A stretch of DNA of 16,947 bases from Bacillota bacterium. Its GTDB lineage: Bacteria; Bacillota; Clostridia; Peptostreptococcales; Anaerovoracaceae. The position numbers and the translations under genes were made by a program. The notes beneath the pieces were generated by a model. It was not told the origin of the DNA. It worked only from the letters and a program-made list of their open reading frames with translations, and ran no database searches. Location: NCBI GenBank assembly GCA_017619985.1, contig JAFZRG010000143.1:1-16947 (forward strand). Direction: 5' to 3'. Positions 6,885 through 14,600 of the stretch are shown here, piece by piece (position 1 is the stretch's first letter; each line of letters opens with the position of its first letter).

Positions 6885-8249
6885 ATGGATAAGAAAAACG
6901 TACTCGTGATCGGTCTCGGCAAATCGGGTTTCGCAACGGCAGGCATGCTGGCGGGCGAAGCGTCCGTGACGTGCTGGGATTCCAAGGAAGAAAGCAAGTT
7001 CGACGCGGCGGAGATCGCGGCGCTCAAGGAAAGAGGCGTGCAGTTCGTGTTCGGCGAATGCCCCTCCGCAAAGGGGTTCGACCTGCTCGTGCTGAGCCCG
7101 GGCGTACCGCCTACGATCCCCGTCTGTGAAGAAGCGAGAGCTCTTGGCATCGAGATCTCCGGCGAGCTCGAACAGGCGTACGAACACTGCAAAGGCACGT
7201 TCTACGCGATCACGGGGACGAACGGCAAGACCACGACGACCGCGCTGACCGGCGAGATCTTCAAGGCCTCCGGCCGCAAAACGGAAGTTGTCGGCAACAT
7301 CGGTCTGCCATCTTCCGCCCGCGCGCTTGATGCGGACGAAGAGACCTGCATGGTCACGGAAGTGTCGAGCTTCCAGCTGGAGACCATCAAGGAGTTCAAA
7401 CCGAAGGTGTCCGCCATCCTGAACATCACGCCGGACCACCTGAACCGCCACGGCACATTTGAAGAATACGCGAGAGTCAAGGGCCTCGTGTTCGCGAACC
7501 AGGACGAGAGCGACTACTTCGTCTACAACGCGGATGACCCCGAGACCGTGAAGATTGTCCCGACCTGCAAAAAGGCCGTGAAAGTCGCGTTCTCCCGCAG
7601 GTTCCGCCCCGAAGCGCCCTGCGCCTACGCGGAAGACGGAAAGATGTACGTCGACGCAGGCGACGGGGAAGGGCCCCGCTTCGTCATCGACACGAAGGAT
7701 ATCTACATCCCCGGCGCGCACAACCTCGAGAACGCGCTGGCTGCAGCCGCGATCTGTTTCTTCGCGGGCATCGGTATCGAAGTCATCGCCAGACTGCTGC
7801 ACGAGTTCCGCGGCGTCGAGCACCGCATCGAATTCGTGAAGGAAGTGAAGGGCGTGCGCTACGTCAACGACTCGAAAGGCACGAACCCGGACGCTTCCAT
7901 CAAGGCCATCGAAGCGACCGATACGCCGATCCTGCTCATCGCGGGCGGCTACGAAAAGAATTCCGACTTCACCGAATTCATTGAAGCGTTCAACGGCAAG
8001 GTGAAGTACCTGCTGCTGCTCGGCCAGACCGCGCAGCGCTTCGCGGACACTGCGCTCAAGTGCGGCTTCCCCGAAGAGCGCATGATCTTCTGCGCCGACA
8101 TGAAAGACGTAATCTCCCACGCCTACAGACTGGCAGAAGTAGGAGACACAGTCCTCCTTTCTCCTGCTTCTGCCAGCTGGGGCATGTACAACAACTTCGA
8201 AGAGAGAGGCGAGGATTTCAAACAGCTGGTCCTCGCGCTGGAAGAATAG
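6885..8249 (+). CDS. murD: MurD, UDP-MurNAc-L-alanine--D-glutamate ligase
   Basis: MurD attaches D-glutamate to UDP-MurNAc-L-Ala with ATP in the cytoplasm. At 454 residues it has normal length. The N-terminal Rossmann-like domain opens with VLVIGLGKSGFATA (6-19) and includes LSPGVPP (70-76). The central domain has the P-loop GTNGKTTTT (111-119), VGNIG (136-140), EVSSFQLE (159-166) and NITPDHLNRHG (180-190). The C-terminal part has a VNDSKGTNPDAS-type block and ends with a family-typical SPASASWGMYNNFEERG stretch. The AGGAG at 6874-6878 overlaps the mraY stop codon and sits 6 bases before the ATG. The downstream ftsW frame begins only 3 bases after the stop. Confidence 0.98.
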   Translation: MDKKNVLVIGLGKSGFATAGMLAGEASVTCWDSKEESKFDAAEIAALKERGVQFVFGECPSAKGFDLLVLSPGVPPTIPVCEEARALGIEISGELEQAYEHCKGTFYAITGTNGKTTTTALTGEIFKASGRKTEVVGNIGLPSSARALDADEETCMVTEVSSFQLETIKEFKPKVSAILNITPDHLNRHGTFEEYARVKGLVFANQDESDYFVYNADDPETVKIVPTCKKAVKVAFSRRFRPEAPCAYAEDGKMYVDAGDGEGPRFVIDTKDIYIPGAHNLENALAAAAICFFAGIGIEVIARLLHEFRGVEHRIEFVKEVKGVRYVNDSKGTNPDASIKAIEATDTPILLIAGGYEKNSDFTEFIEAFNGKVKYLLLLGQTAQRFADTALKCGFPEERMIFCADMKDVISHAYRLAEVGDTVLLSPASASWGMYNNFEERGEDFKQLVLALEE

Positions 8250-8252
8250 ATC

Positions 8253-9386
8253 TTGGAAACTCTGAAAGACAGAAGAAAACCGAAGAAAGAAGGAGACTTC
8301 CTGATGGCGGCGCTGGTGCTGGGCCTTTCGCTGTTCGGCATCGTCATGGTGTTCTCCGCCAGCTACTATACGGCTCTGAGCAAGTACGGCAACGCCTACG
8401 AATATCTGAAGCAGGATGCGATCTGGATGGCCGTAGGCTGGATCGCGTTCCTGTTTTTCGCGCATGTGGATTACCACCTGCTGAAGATCGTGGCCTGGCC
8501 GGCCCTCGCCGTCGGCCTGGTGCTGCTCGTGCTGCTGTTCACGCCCATGGGCAAAACGCTCAACAACGCCACGCGCTGGCTGGACTTCGGCTTCGCCACG
8601 GTGATGCCGGGCGAGGTCATCAAATTCAGTCTCATCGTGTGGATCGCCACGTATCTCGGCAATGACCCGGAGAAGATCAAACGCATCAAAGACGGCCTGG
8701 CGCCGATCGTCGCTGTGACGGGCATCGTCCTCGTGCTGATCGTCAAGCAGCCGAACATGTCCACGGCAGGCATCATCGGCATCCTCGTGCTCGGCATGAT
8801 GTTCGTCGCAGGCATGCGGCTCTACTGGCTCGTGTTCCTGGTCGGCGGCGGCGTCGCGGCGTTCGTCGCAGTCGTTCTCAGCCCCAAAGGCGCGTACATG
8901 CTGCAGCGGATCACGACGGCGCTCGACCCGTTCGCGGACGAACTGGGCAGCGGCTATCAGGTCGTGCAGTCCCTGCTCGCGCTGGGATCCGGCGGGGTCA
9001 CGGGCGTGGGCTTGGGCAAGAGCATCCAGAAAGCCCTGTACCTGCCCGAACCCATGAACGATTTCATCACCGCCATCATCGGCGAGGAACTCGGCCTCAT
9101 CGGCCTGCTGATCATGCTCATCGCGTTCATGCTGCTGATCTGGCGCTGCTGCCGTATCGCGCTGCGCGCGAAGGATTACTACGGCATGCTGCTCGCGTCG
9201 GGCATCACGATCCTGCTCGGCACGCAGGTCATCCTGAACGTGGCCGTCGTTTCGGCGACGTTCTTCCCGACGGGCGTCGTCCTGCCGTTCATCACGCTGG
9301 GCGGAAACGCAACGCTCATCTTCCTGTCTCTGATGGGGATCCTGTTCAACATCTCCAAACATCCATCCGAAGGAGCTCTCTCATGA
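8253..9386 (+). CDS. ftsW: FtsW/SpoVE, SEDS-family peptidoglycan glycosyltransferase
   Basis: SEDS proteins polymerise lipid II into glycan strands in the membrane with a partner class B PBP, here probably the PBP encoded in the same operon. The 377 residues are strongly hydrophobic with about ten membrane segments. Family marks are NNATRWL (104-110), QPNMSTA (166-172), a Gly-rich GSGGVTGVGLG loop (245-255) and LPEPMNDFITAIIGEELGLIG (264-284) with the key Asp270. PTGVVLPFITLGGNATL (339-355) departs from the usual PFISYGGSS. The long frame starts at TTG 8253, which gives the family's basic N-terminus and a G-D-F-L run before the first membrane segment. An ATG at 8304 has a better SD, so the start is uncertain. 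The vegetative FtsW and sporulation SpoVE forms cannot be told apart here. The end overlaps murG as ATGA. Confidence 0.95.
   Translation: METLKDRRKPKKEGDFLMAALVLGLSLFGIVMVFSASYYTALSKYGNAYEYLKQDAIWMAVGWIAFLFFAHVDYHLLKIVAWPALAVGLVLLVLLFTPMGKTLNNATRWLDFGFATVMPGEVIKFSLIVWIATYLGNDPEKIKRIKDGLAPIVAVTGIVLVLIVKQPNMSTAGIIGILVLGMMFVAGMRLYWLVFLVGGGVAAFVAVVLSPKGAYMLQRITTALDPFADELGSGYQVVQSLLALGSGGVTGVGLGKSIQKALYLPEPMNDFITAIIGEELGLIGLLIMLIAFMLLIWRCCRIALRAKDYYGMLLASGITILLGTQVILNVAVVSATFFPTGVVLPFITLGGNATLIFLSLMGILFNISKHPSEGALS
8290..8295 (+). promoter_or_regulatory. Internal AAGGAG ribosome-binding site that offers a second ftsW start
   Basis: AAGGAG ends 8 bases before ATG 8304, an in-frame codon of ftsW. 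By contrast, TTG 8253 has only GGAAGA upstream. Starting at 8304 would remove 17 residues, including the charged N-terminus and the D-F-L residues common just before the first FtsW membrane helix. The purine-rich stretch also encodes the Lys-Lys-Glu-Gly part of that N-terminus, so the match may be accidental. Confidence 0.45.
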
Positions 9387-10483
9387 AAGCGGTCTTAAGC
9401 TGCGCCGGCACGGGCGGCCATATTTACCCTGCCATCGCCATCGCCGATAAGATCCGCCGGGCGGAACCGGACGCGGAGATCCTGTTCATCGGTACGAAGA
9501 CCGGAATGGAGAACCGCCTCGTTCCGGGCGCCGGCTACGCGATCCGCGGCATCGACGCCAGCGGGTTCAACCGGAAGAACATGCTGAAAAACTTCAAAAC
9601 GGCCGTGGACCTCGTCATGGGCAGCCGCGAGACCGAAGCGATCCTGAAGGAATTCCAGCCCGACGTCGTCATCGGCACCGGCGGCTACGTGACCGGCACG
9701 GTCGTGCGCAAGGCCGCGAAGCTCGGCATCCCCTGCTACATCCACGAACAGAACGTCGTGCCCGGCATGGCGAATAAGATGCTCGAGCAGTATGTGGAGA
9801 AGGTGTTCATCTCTTTCGACGGGTCGCGCAAGCACTTCAAGGACCAGGACAAGCTCATCCTGAGCGGCAACCCGGTGCGCAGGGACTTTCTGAATATCGA
9901 TACGCAGGGCGCGAGGGAAAAGCTCGGCCTGACCGACAAAGACCTGATGCTGCTGATCACCGGCGGGAGCCTCGGCGCGGAAGTGCCGAACCTGGCTTCG
10001 CTCGAACTCATCCGCCTGCTGGCACCGTACCCCGGCGACGCGAAGATCTTCTTCGTGACCGGCAAGAGATATTATGACGAGATCAAGGCGGCGGTCGACG
10101 AGATCGCAGGCGCGGAGAAGTTCGTGAAGGTCATCGACTACGCGGACAACATGCCCGAACTGATGAGCGCGGCGGACCTGATCGTGAGCAGGGCAGGGGC
10201 CATCGCCCTGTCGGAGATCACGGCCAGCGGCAAGCCGTCCATCCTCATCCCGTCCCCGAACGTGACGAACAACCATCAGTACTACAACGCGAAATCCCTG
10301 GCGGACGCCGGCGCGGCTGTCCTCGTGGAGGAATCCGAACTGCAGGACAACTACGACGCGTTCACCAACGCGGTCAGATCGCTCATGTCGGACCGGGTGC
10401 GCCTGCAGCGCATGGTGCTCGCCTCCGCGCAGCTCGGCCGGACCGACGCAGTTGACATTATCTATAAAAACATTAAAATATAG
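9383..10483 (+). CDS. murG: MurG, lipid II synthase (UDP-GlcNAc transferase)
   Basis: MurG transfers GlcNAc from UDP-GlcNAc to lipid I, making lipid II at the inner membrane face. It is a 366-residue GT-B-fold glycosyltransferase of family GT28. The N-terminal glycine loop GTGGH is at 9-13. A second Gly-rich loop (GTGGY, 98-102) is followed by HEQNVVPG (121-128), an acceptor-side motif. The C-terminal donor domain has GGSLGA (194-199), SRAGAIALSE (269-278) and the NNHQYYNA block (296-303) typical of the UDP-GlcNAc site. AAGGAG (9370-9375) is 7 bases before the ATG. The start overlaps the ftsW stop as ATGA, implying translational coupling of the flanking steps. Confidence 0.97.
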   Translation: MKAVLSCAGTGGHIYPAIAIADKIRRAEPDAEILFIGTKTGMENRLVPGAGYAIRGIDASGFNRKNMLKNFKTAVDLVMGSRETEAILKEFQPDVVIGTGGYVTGTVVRKAAKLGIPCYIHEQNVVPGMANKMLEQYVEKVFISFDGSRKHFKDQDKLILSGNPVRRDFLNIDTQGAREKLGLTDKDLMLLITGGSLGAEVPNLASLELIRLLAPYPGDAKIFFVTGKRYYDEIKAAVDEIAGAEKFVKVIDYADNMPELMSAADLIVSRAGAIALSEITASGKPSILIPSPNVTNNHQYYNAKSLADAGAAVLVEESELQDNYDAFTNAVRSLMSDRVRLQRMVLASAQLGRTDAVDIIYKNIKI

Positions 10484-10486
10484 GGG

Positions 10487-11332
10487 ATGGACGAATATTC
10501 ACAGGACCTTTCTGCCGATTATCCGCAGGAAGAACACGTCTATACCGGGGAAGAGCTTTCCGGCTACGAGGACTACGCCCCCGAACAGCCGGTCAATAAG
10601 CCTTCCAAGAAGAAGAGAAAGAGGAGAAAGAAGCACTACTTCCTCCGCTTTTGTATTTTTTGCGCGCTTCTGTTCGGCCTGTACTATTTCCTGAACTCCG
10701 ACTTCTTCGCCGTGCGCGATTTCGACGTGACCGGCAACCAGTACTACACGCCGGCGCAGGTCATCGAGATGTCCGGGCTGCAGAGCGGGGTCAACCTGTT
10801 CTTCGAGACGAAGACCCGCCCCGCGAGAAACCTCCTGCTCGAGGACCCGTACATCAAGCTGGCGGAGATCAAGCGCGTGCCGCCCGGGACGATCCAGATC
10901 AACCTCGAGGAGCGGCGCGAATACGCGGCCGTGCCGTACGGCGAGCAGTACGTGCTCATCGACAAGGAGGGCATGGTGCTGCGCATCGCCGACGAGGAGC
11001 CCGTCCTGCCCATCCTGGGCAACATGACCATCACCGAGATGACCCCCGGCAAGGCTCTGCAGGTCGAGCAGACCTATCTGCTGACCGACACGCTCAGCCT
11101 GCTCGCGCTCGTGGAGGAGAACGACATCTACTTCAAGCGCATCGATTTCTCGACGGTCATCATCCGCGCGTACATCTACGACGACCTGTACTGCGAGGGC
11201 GCGCCGGCCAACATTCGCGACAACATGGCCAGCATCCAGAAGCTGCTGCAGGAGCTGTACAAGGAGAACATCACGCGCGGCGTGATCCGCGTCGGGACGG
11301 ACAATTATCTGTCGTACAGCCCGTCGTATTAG
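10487..11332 (+). CDS. ftsQ: FtsQ/DivIB, divisome protein with POTRA domain
   Basis: FtsQ (DivIB in Bacillus) is a bitopic protein of the divisome core that pairs with FtsL and DivIC/FtsB. It has 281 residues. A long acidic cytoplasmic part (1-38) is followed by a Lys/Arg cluster (40-49) as an inside-positive signal and one membrane segment (about 51-69). The POTRA domain runs from about residue 73 to 145 and includes V-R-D-F-D-V-T-G-N-x-Y-Y-T and a PGTIQINLEERREYAAV stretch. A beta domain of the FtsQ type follows, with a VLIDKEGMVL segment. The start is 3 bases after murG; the only SD-like sequence is AGGGG directly against the ATG, so coupling to murG translation is likely. It is the last gene of the operon, followed by a terminator. 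The divIB symbol would be equally valid. Confidence 0.93.
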   Translation: MDEYSQDLSADYPQEEHVYTGEELSGYEDYAPEQPVNKPSKKKRKRRKKHYFLRFCIFCALLFGLYYFLNSDFFAVRDFDVTGNQYYTPAQVIEMSGLQSGVNLFFETKTRPARNLLLEDPYIKLAEIKRVPPGTIQINLEERREYAAVPYGEQYVLIDKEGMVLRIADEEPVLPILGNMTITEMTPGKALQVEQTYLLTDTLSLLALVEENDIYFKRIDFSTVIIRAYIYDDLYCEGAPANIRDNMASIQKLLQELYKENITRGVIRVGTDNYLSYSPSY

Positions 11333-11371
11333 GGGTTAATTGGGGTAAAAACCGGCATGAAATTGTATACG

Positions 11372-11399
11372 ATCCTCCGGCTTTTCGCCGGAGGATTTT
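11372..11399 (+). terminator. Intrinsic terminator at the end of the dcw operon
   Basis: A perfect 10-base stem (11372-11381 with 11387-11396) closes a TTTTC loop and continues into TTTT with a short, interrupted T tract. It lies 39 bases after the ftsQ stop. The near-symmetric A/T-flanked hairpin ends the operon transcript before any ftsA or ftsZ gene. Confidence 0.88.
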
Positions 11400-11420
11400 C
11401 TATTGCTGAAGAATTTGAGT

Positions 11421-11452
11421 GCCGTTCGTGCAGAAAATCCGCCGTTCGTGCA
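11421..11452 (+). repeat. Two 12-base direct repeats just upstream of a promoter, candidate regulator sites
   Basis: GCCGTTCGTGCA occurs at 11421-11432 and 11441-11452. The start-to-start distance is 20 bases, about two helical turns. The second copy ends 7 bases before the -35 element of the promoter at 11460-11487. Tandem phased copies directly upstream of a -35 are the usual placement for an activator, though no known regulator motif is recognised. Confidence 0.7.
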
Positions 11453-11459
11453 TACGTCC

Positions 11460-11487
11460 TTGCAAACGTGACAAAAAGCCCTATAAT
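11460..11487 (+). promoter_or_regulatory. Strong sigma-A-type promoter for the surface-protein gene
   Basis: TTGCAA (11460-11465) and a consensus TATAAT (11482-11487) are 16 bases apart. Transcription should begin near 11494, leaving a leader of about 185 bases before ATG 11680. The promoter is the best -10 match in the gap and points at the surface-protein gene. Confidence 0.75.
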
Positions 11488-11521
11488 GGAAACTGCCTGA
11501 AAAGGGGCGATTTTGGCGTGA

Positions 11522-11573
11522 TTTGTGCAAAAATAACAGAAAGATTCGCAAAATTATGTCGAATCTGCACAAA
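11522..11573 (+). promoter_or_regulatory. Interrupted inverted repeat in the leader of the surface-protein gene
   Basis: An outer stem TTTGTGCA (11522-11529) pairs with TGCACAAA (11566-11573). An inner stem GATTCG (11543-11548) pairs with CGAATC (11560-11565). The two left arms are separated by a 13-base bulge, and the loop is 11 bases. No T run follows, so this is not a simple terminator. It could be an RNA leader structure or an operator; no known riboswitch class is recognised. Confidence 0.45.
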
Positions 11574-11679
11574 ATCGCTCGCAACCGTTGAAACGGGAAC
11601 CTTCCGGGTCACGGCTGCGTCTAAAAGTTAAAGCTTATATATTGTTAAACTTATTGTTATTGATAGAAAGGAATGCTGT

Positions 11680-14600
11680 ATGAGTAAGTTGTATCGCACA
11701 CCCAGTTGGAGACGCGTACTTGCTCTTGCGCTCGTGTTCATCATGACACTCTCCATTCTGGGGACCAGCGGATACACCGTATTCGCGGAAGATCTCTTCG
11801 GAGATGGTGAACAACCTGTTGCAGAGGAGGTCGTCACAACTGAGCCCGAGGAGGCCGACACAGAACAGGTCCCCGAGGCGGTAGAGTCCGAGGAGGCCGC
11901 ACCTCCGGAAGAGGAAGCCGCTGAGCCCGCCGAAGAGGCCGGCGAGGGCGAGGAACCTGCCGGGGTTCCGGAAGAGGCGGAGGCCGCAGAAGGCGAGCAG
12001 GAAGAAGCGGAAGAACCCGCAGAGCCTGCCGATGCCGAAGTACCTGCGGAAGAGCCTGCCGGGAAACCGGGCGAGGAAGGCGAGCCTGCGGAACCTGCCG
12101 AAGGCGAAGAGCCTGCCGAGCAGGAAGAACCCGCCGAAGAGGGCGAGACGATCGTGGAGACGGCCGTCGACATCGTAGCGAACGATGACGGCGCAGAAGC
12201 TCCCGACGCGGAGCCCGCGGAAGGTGAAGAACCTGCCGAAGAGCCGACGGAGCCTGCCCAAGGCGAAGAACCCGCTGAGGAACCTGCGCAGATTGAAGAG
12301 CCTGCCGAAGAACCGGCAGAAGGTTCCCTGATCGCGGACATTCTGAAGCAGCTCGAAGAAGGTGACATCGAAGAAGGCCTGGCAGAAGGCGAAGAACTCC
12401 CCGAGGAAGAAATTCCCGAGGAGCTTGTTGCTATGCCGGAGATGCACTTCAGGGACATCATCGACGGAATTTCCGTTACCGTTGACGCTCCCGAAGGCGC
12501 GTTCCCCGAAGGCACTGAGATGAAGCTTGCCGAAGTTGAGATCGAGCAGATCATCGAAGCAGTCGAAGCAGCTGTTGAAGGGGAAATCACCAAGATCAAG
12601 GCTGTGGACATCACATTCGTTTACGAAGGCGATGAGATCCAGCCGCTGCTGCCCATCAACGTCAAGATGAACGCTGCCGGCATGAACGCTGACAGCGAAC
12701 GTCAGGTGCTGCATATCGAGGAAGACGAAGAGACCGAAGAAATGGTCGCGACGGTCATCGAGGATGCGGACACCAGCAAGAAGGCAGTCACGTTCGAGGC
12801 GGACAGCTTCTCGGTTTACGTTGTTGTGGAAACGGGTGATGATGCAAGACTTCTGGTGAAGTTCGTTAGACCTGATGGAACAGAGAACGGTGTAGAAATC
12901 GAGTCCATGTACATTAAGGCGGGCGATAACATGACGCAGGTTCTTTACGATCCTGGTCTTGGAAGTGGTTACTCTTTACCGTCGGATGTTACGTTTAAAG
13001 GCTGGACAACAGTTAAGAATTATACGATAGATACCACACCTTTGACCATTGTTGGTGTGCGTAGTGAAGTAGCAGGTATGCTCCCTCCTGAAGAAGATGA
13101 GACCACCGTGACCTACTACGCCATGTTGTTCAAGTCATATACAGTTACCTATTATGACGAAAACAATATTTCTCTTGGTAAAGAAGAAGTTGAATTCCGT
13201 GCGGATTCGACGGAAGCAAGTCAGCCATATACAGTTAACATGGCCTATACCGTCACTGATAATGAGCATAATTTTGCAGGATGGCTCGTTCTGAGAGGGA
13301 GTAGCGGTATCGATGGGTATTCAGCCGGTAAATCTTATCAGAATGGAAATCAGATTAGTATTTCTAACAATGTAGATTTTGGTGTGGATAATCCAGCAGG
13401 ACACTGGCTCGTCTTTGATGAAAACGGCAAGGGTGGCACTTACAATGCTCCGCAGTTCATTGAATCTGGAGATATTACGGCGCGGCCTCGTCCTGATTCA
13501 GAGATGGAAAGATTTGGTTACACATTTGGTGGCTGGTATACTGATGCAGCGTGCACTGATGGAAACGAATTTGTATTTGGCAATGAGATTACTGACTATA
13601 CGATTATCTATGCAAAATGGATTTCTAATACGATTGCTGACTATAGCATTATTATCTGGAAGCAGAATGCTGCAGGAGATGATTATGATTTCTACAAGTC
13701 TGTTTTGATCAAAGATGCCCAAGTAGGTTCCACTCCGAACGCTGTTACAACAGCCGGTACTGGCAACAACAGATATGCTACTGTCGATGGAATTGCATAT
13801 TCTGCAGCCAGCAACAATACAGATATTAAAGAGGCCTTTACAGGGTTCCATTTTGACAATACTGATCAAGCTAGCAAAACTGTTGCAACTGAAGGGAACA
13901 CTGTAGTTAATGTTTATTACAATAGAAATGAAATCACATTCAATTTCTATACATATGCTGAAGTTTATACCCCAACTACTAACAATTCAGGAACTCAATA
14001 TGGTATACGAGATGGGGAATATGTTGAGCTATATCACGTAGGCAACGCCTGGTATTTTGTGTGGACCGTGGATCGATATCGCGGAACTCGTTATTTAAGA
14101 AGTAGTGAATGGACTATTTATCAAACGATGAATGGTCTATATGGATCTACGCTTGCAGATCATAATTATACTTGGCCTACTGAATATGACTGGTATAGCG
14201 GGCATAGCGATAATAGTGGCGATGTAAGTGGAACGAGAACAACGTTTTTAGATGCATTCCTCCCAGCGAGTTCAGCCACTACTGTCAACTTTTATGGAAG
14301 TGACACAGAAGGCACAAAGCATATTTATTTCTATAAGCAAAATCCAGATAAAAATGGATACACTTTAGCTAATACTGTTAATACTGATGCGACAGGTTTT
14401 AACTTATCAGATAAATATAGCGGGTTTGAATGTGTTGCATGGAATAGTACAAATAATACCTCTAACTGGATTACTGTTGGCGAGCTGATGAACCAGGATG
14501 GCAATTTCTACTACGATGCCAATCCCAATCAGGATGGGTATCAGACTGCCAGCATCAATTCAAGTACCGGACTGCATATCTACTTCAACCGTGAGAGTTT

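Larger units (their letters stand above)
11333..11679 (+). other. 347-base regulatory gap between the dcw operon and the surface-protein gene
   Basis: No coding frame here looks real. In order, the stretch holds the operon terminator, a pair of 12-base direct repeats, a strong promoter, a leader with an interrupted hairpin, a small perfect dyad (11585-11596) and the ribosome site of the next gene (GAAAGGA, 11666-11672). It is clearly more AT-rich than the operon in its 3' half. Confidence 0.8.

Noticed and set aside
6846..9362. 838-codon minus-strand frame opposite murD and ftsW
   Set aside because: The sense strand has two clear genes with intact motifs. Long antisense frames are expected in DNA with GC3 near 90%. 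The protein is Arg/Asp/His/Glu-rich without recognisable domains.
11333..11350. GGGGTTAATTGGGGTAAAA-like doublet after ftsQ
   Set aside because: The two copies are short and imperfect, and no promoter or structure depends on them. Not enough to call a feature.
11673..11687. Four-codon mini-frame (MLYE) overlapping the surface-protein start
   Set aside because: The GAAAGGA is directly against this ATG, too close for initiation, but is well spaced for ATG 11680. It is probably chance.
11628..12714. Two minus-strand frames (328 and 359 codons), one Ser/Ala/Gly-rich and one Phe/Arg/Leu-rich
   Set aside because: Both are complements of the Glu-Pro-Ala coding repeat and the signal peptide region of the surface protein. 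Low complexity explains them.
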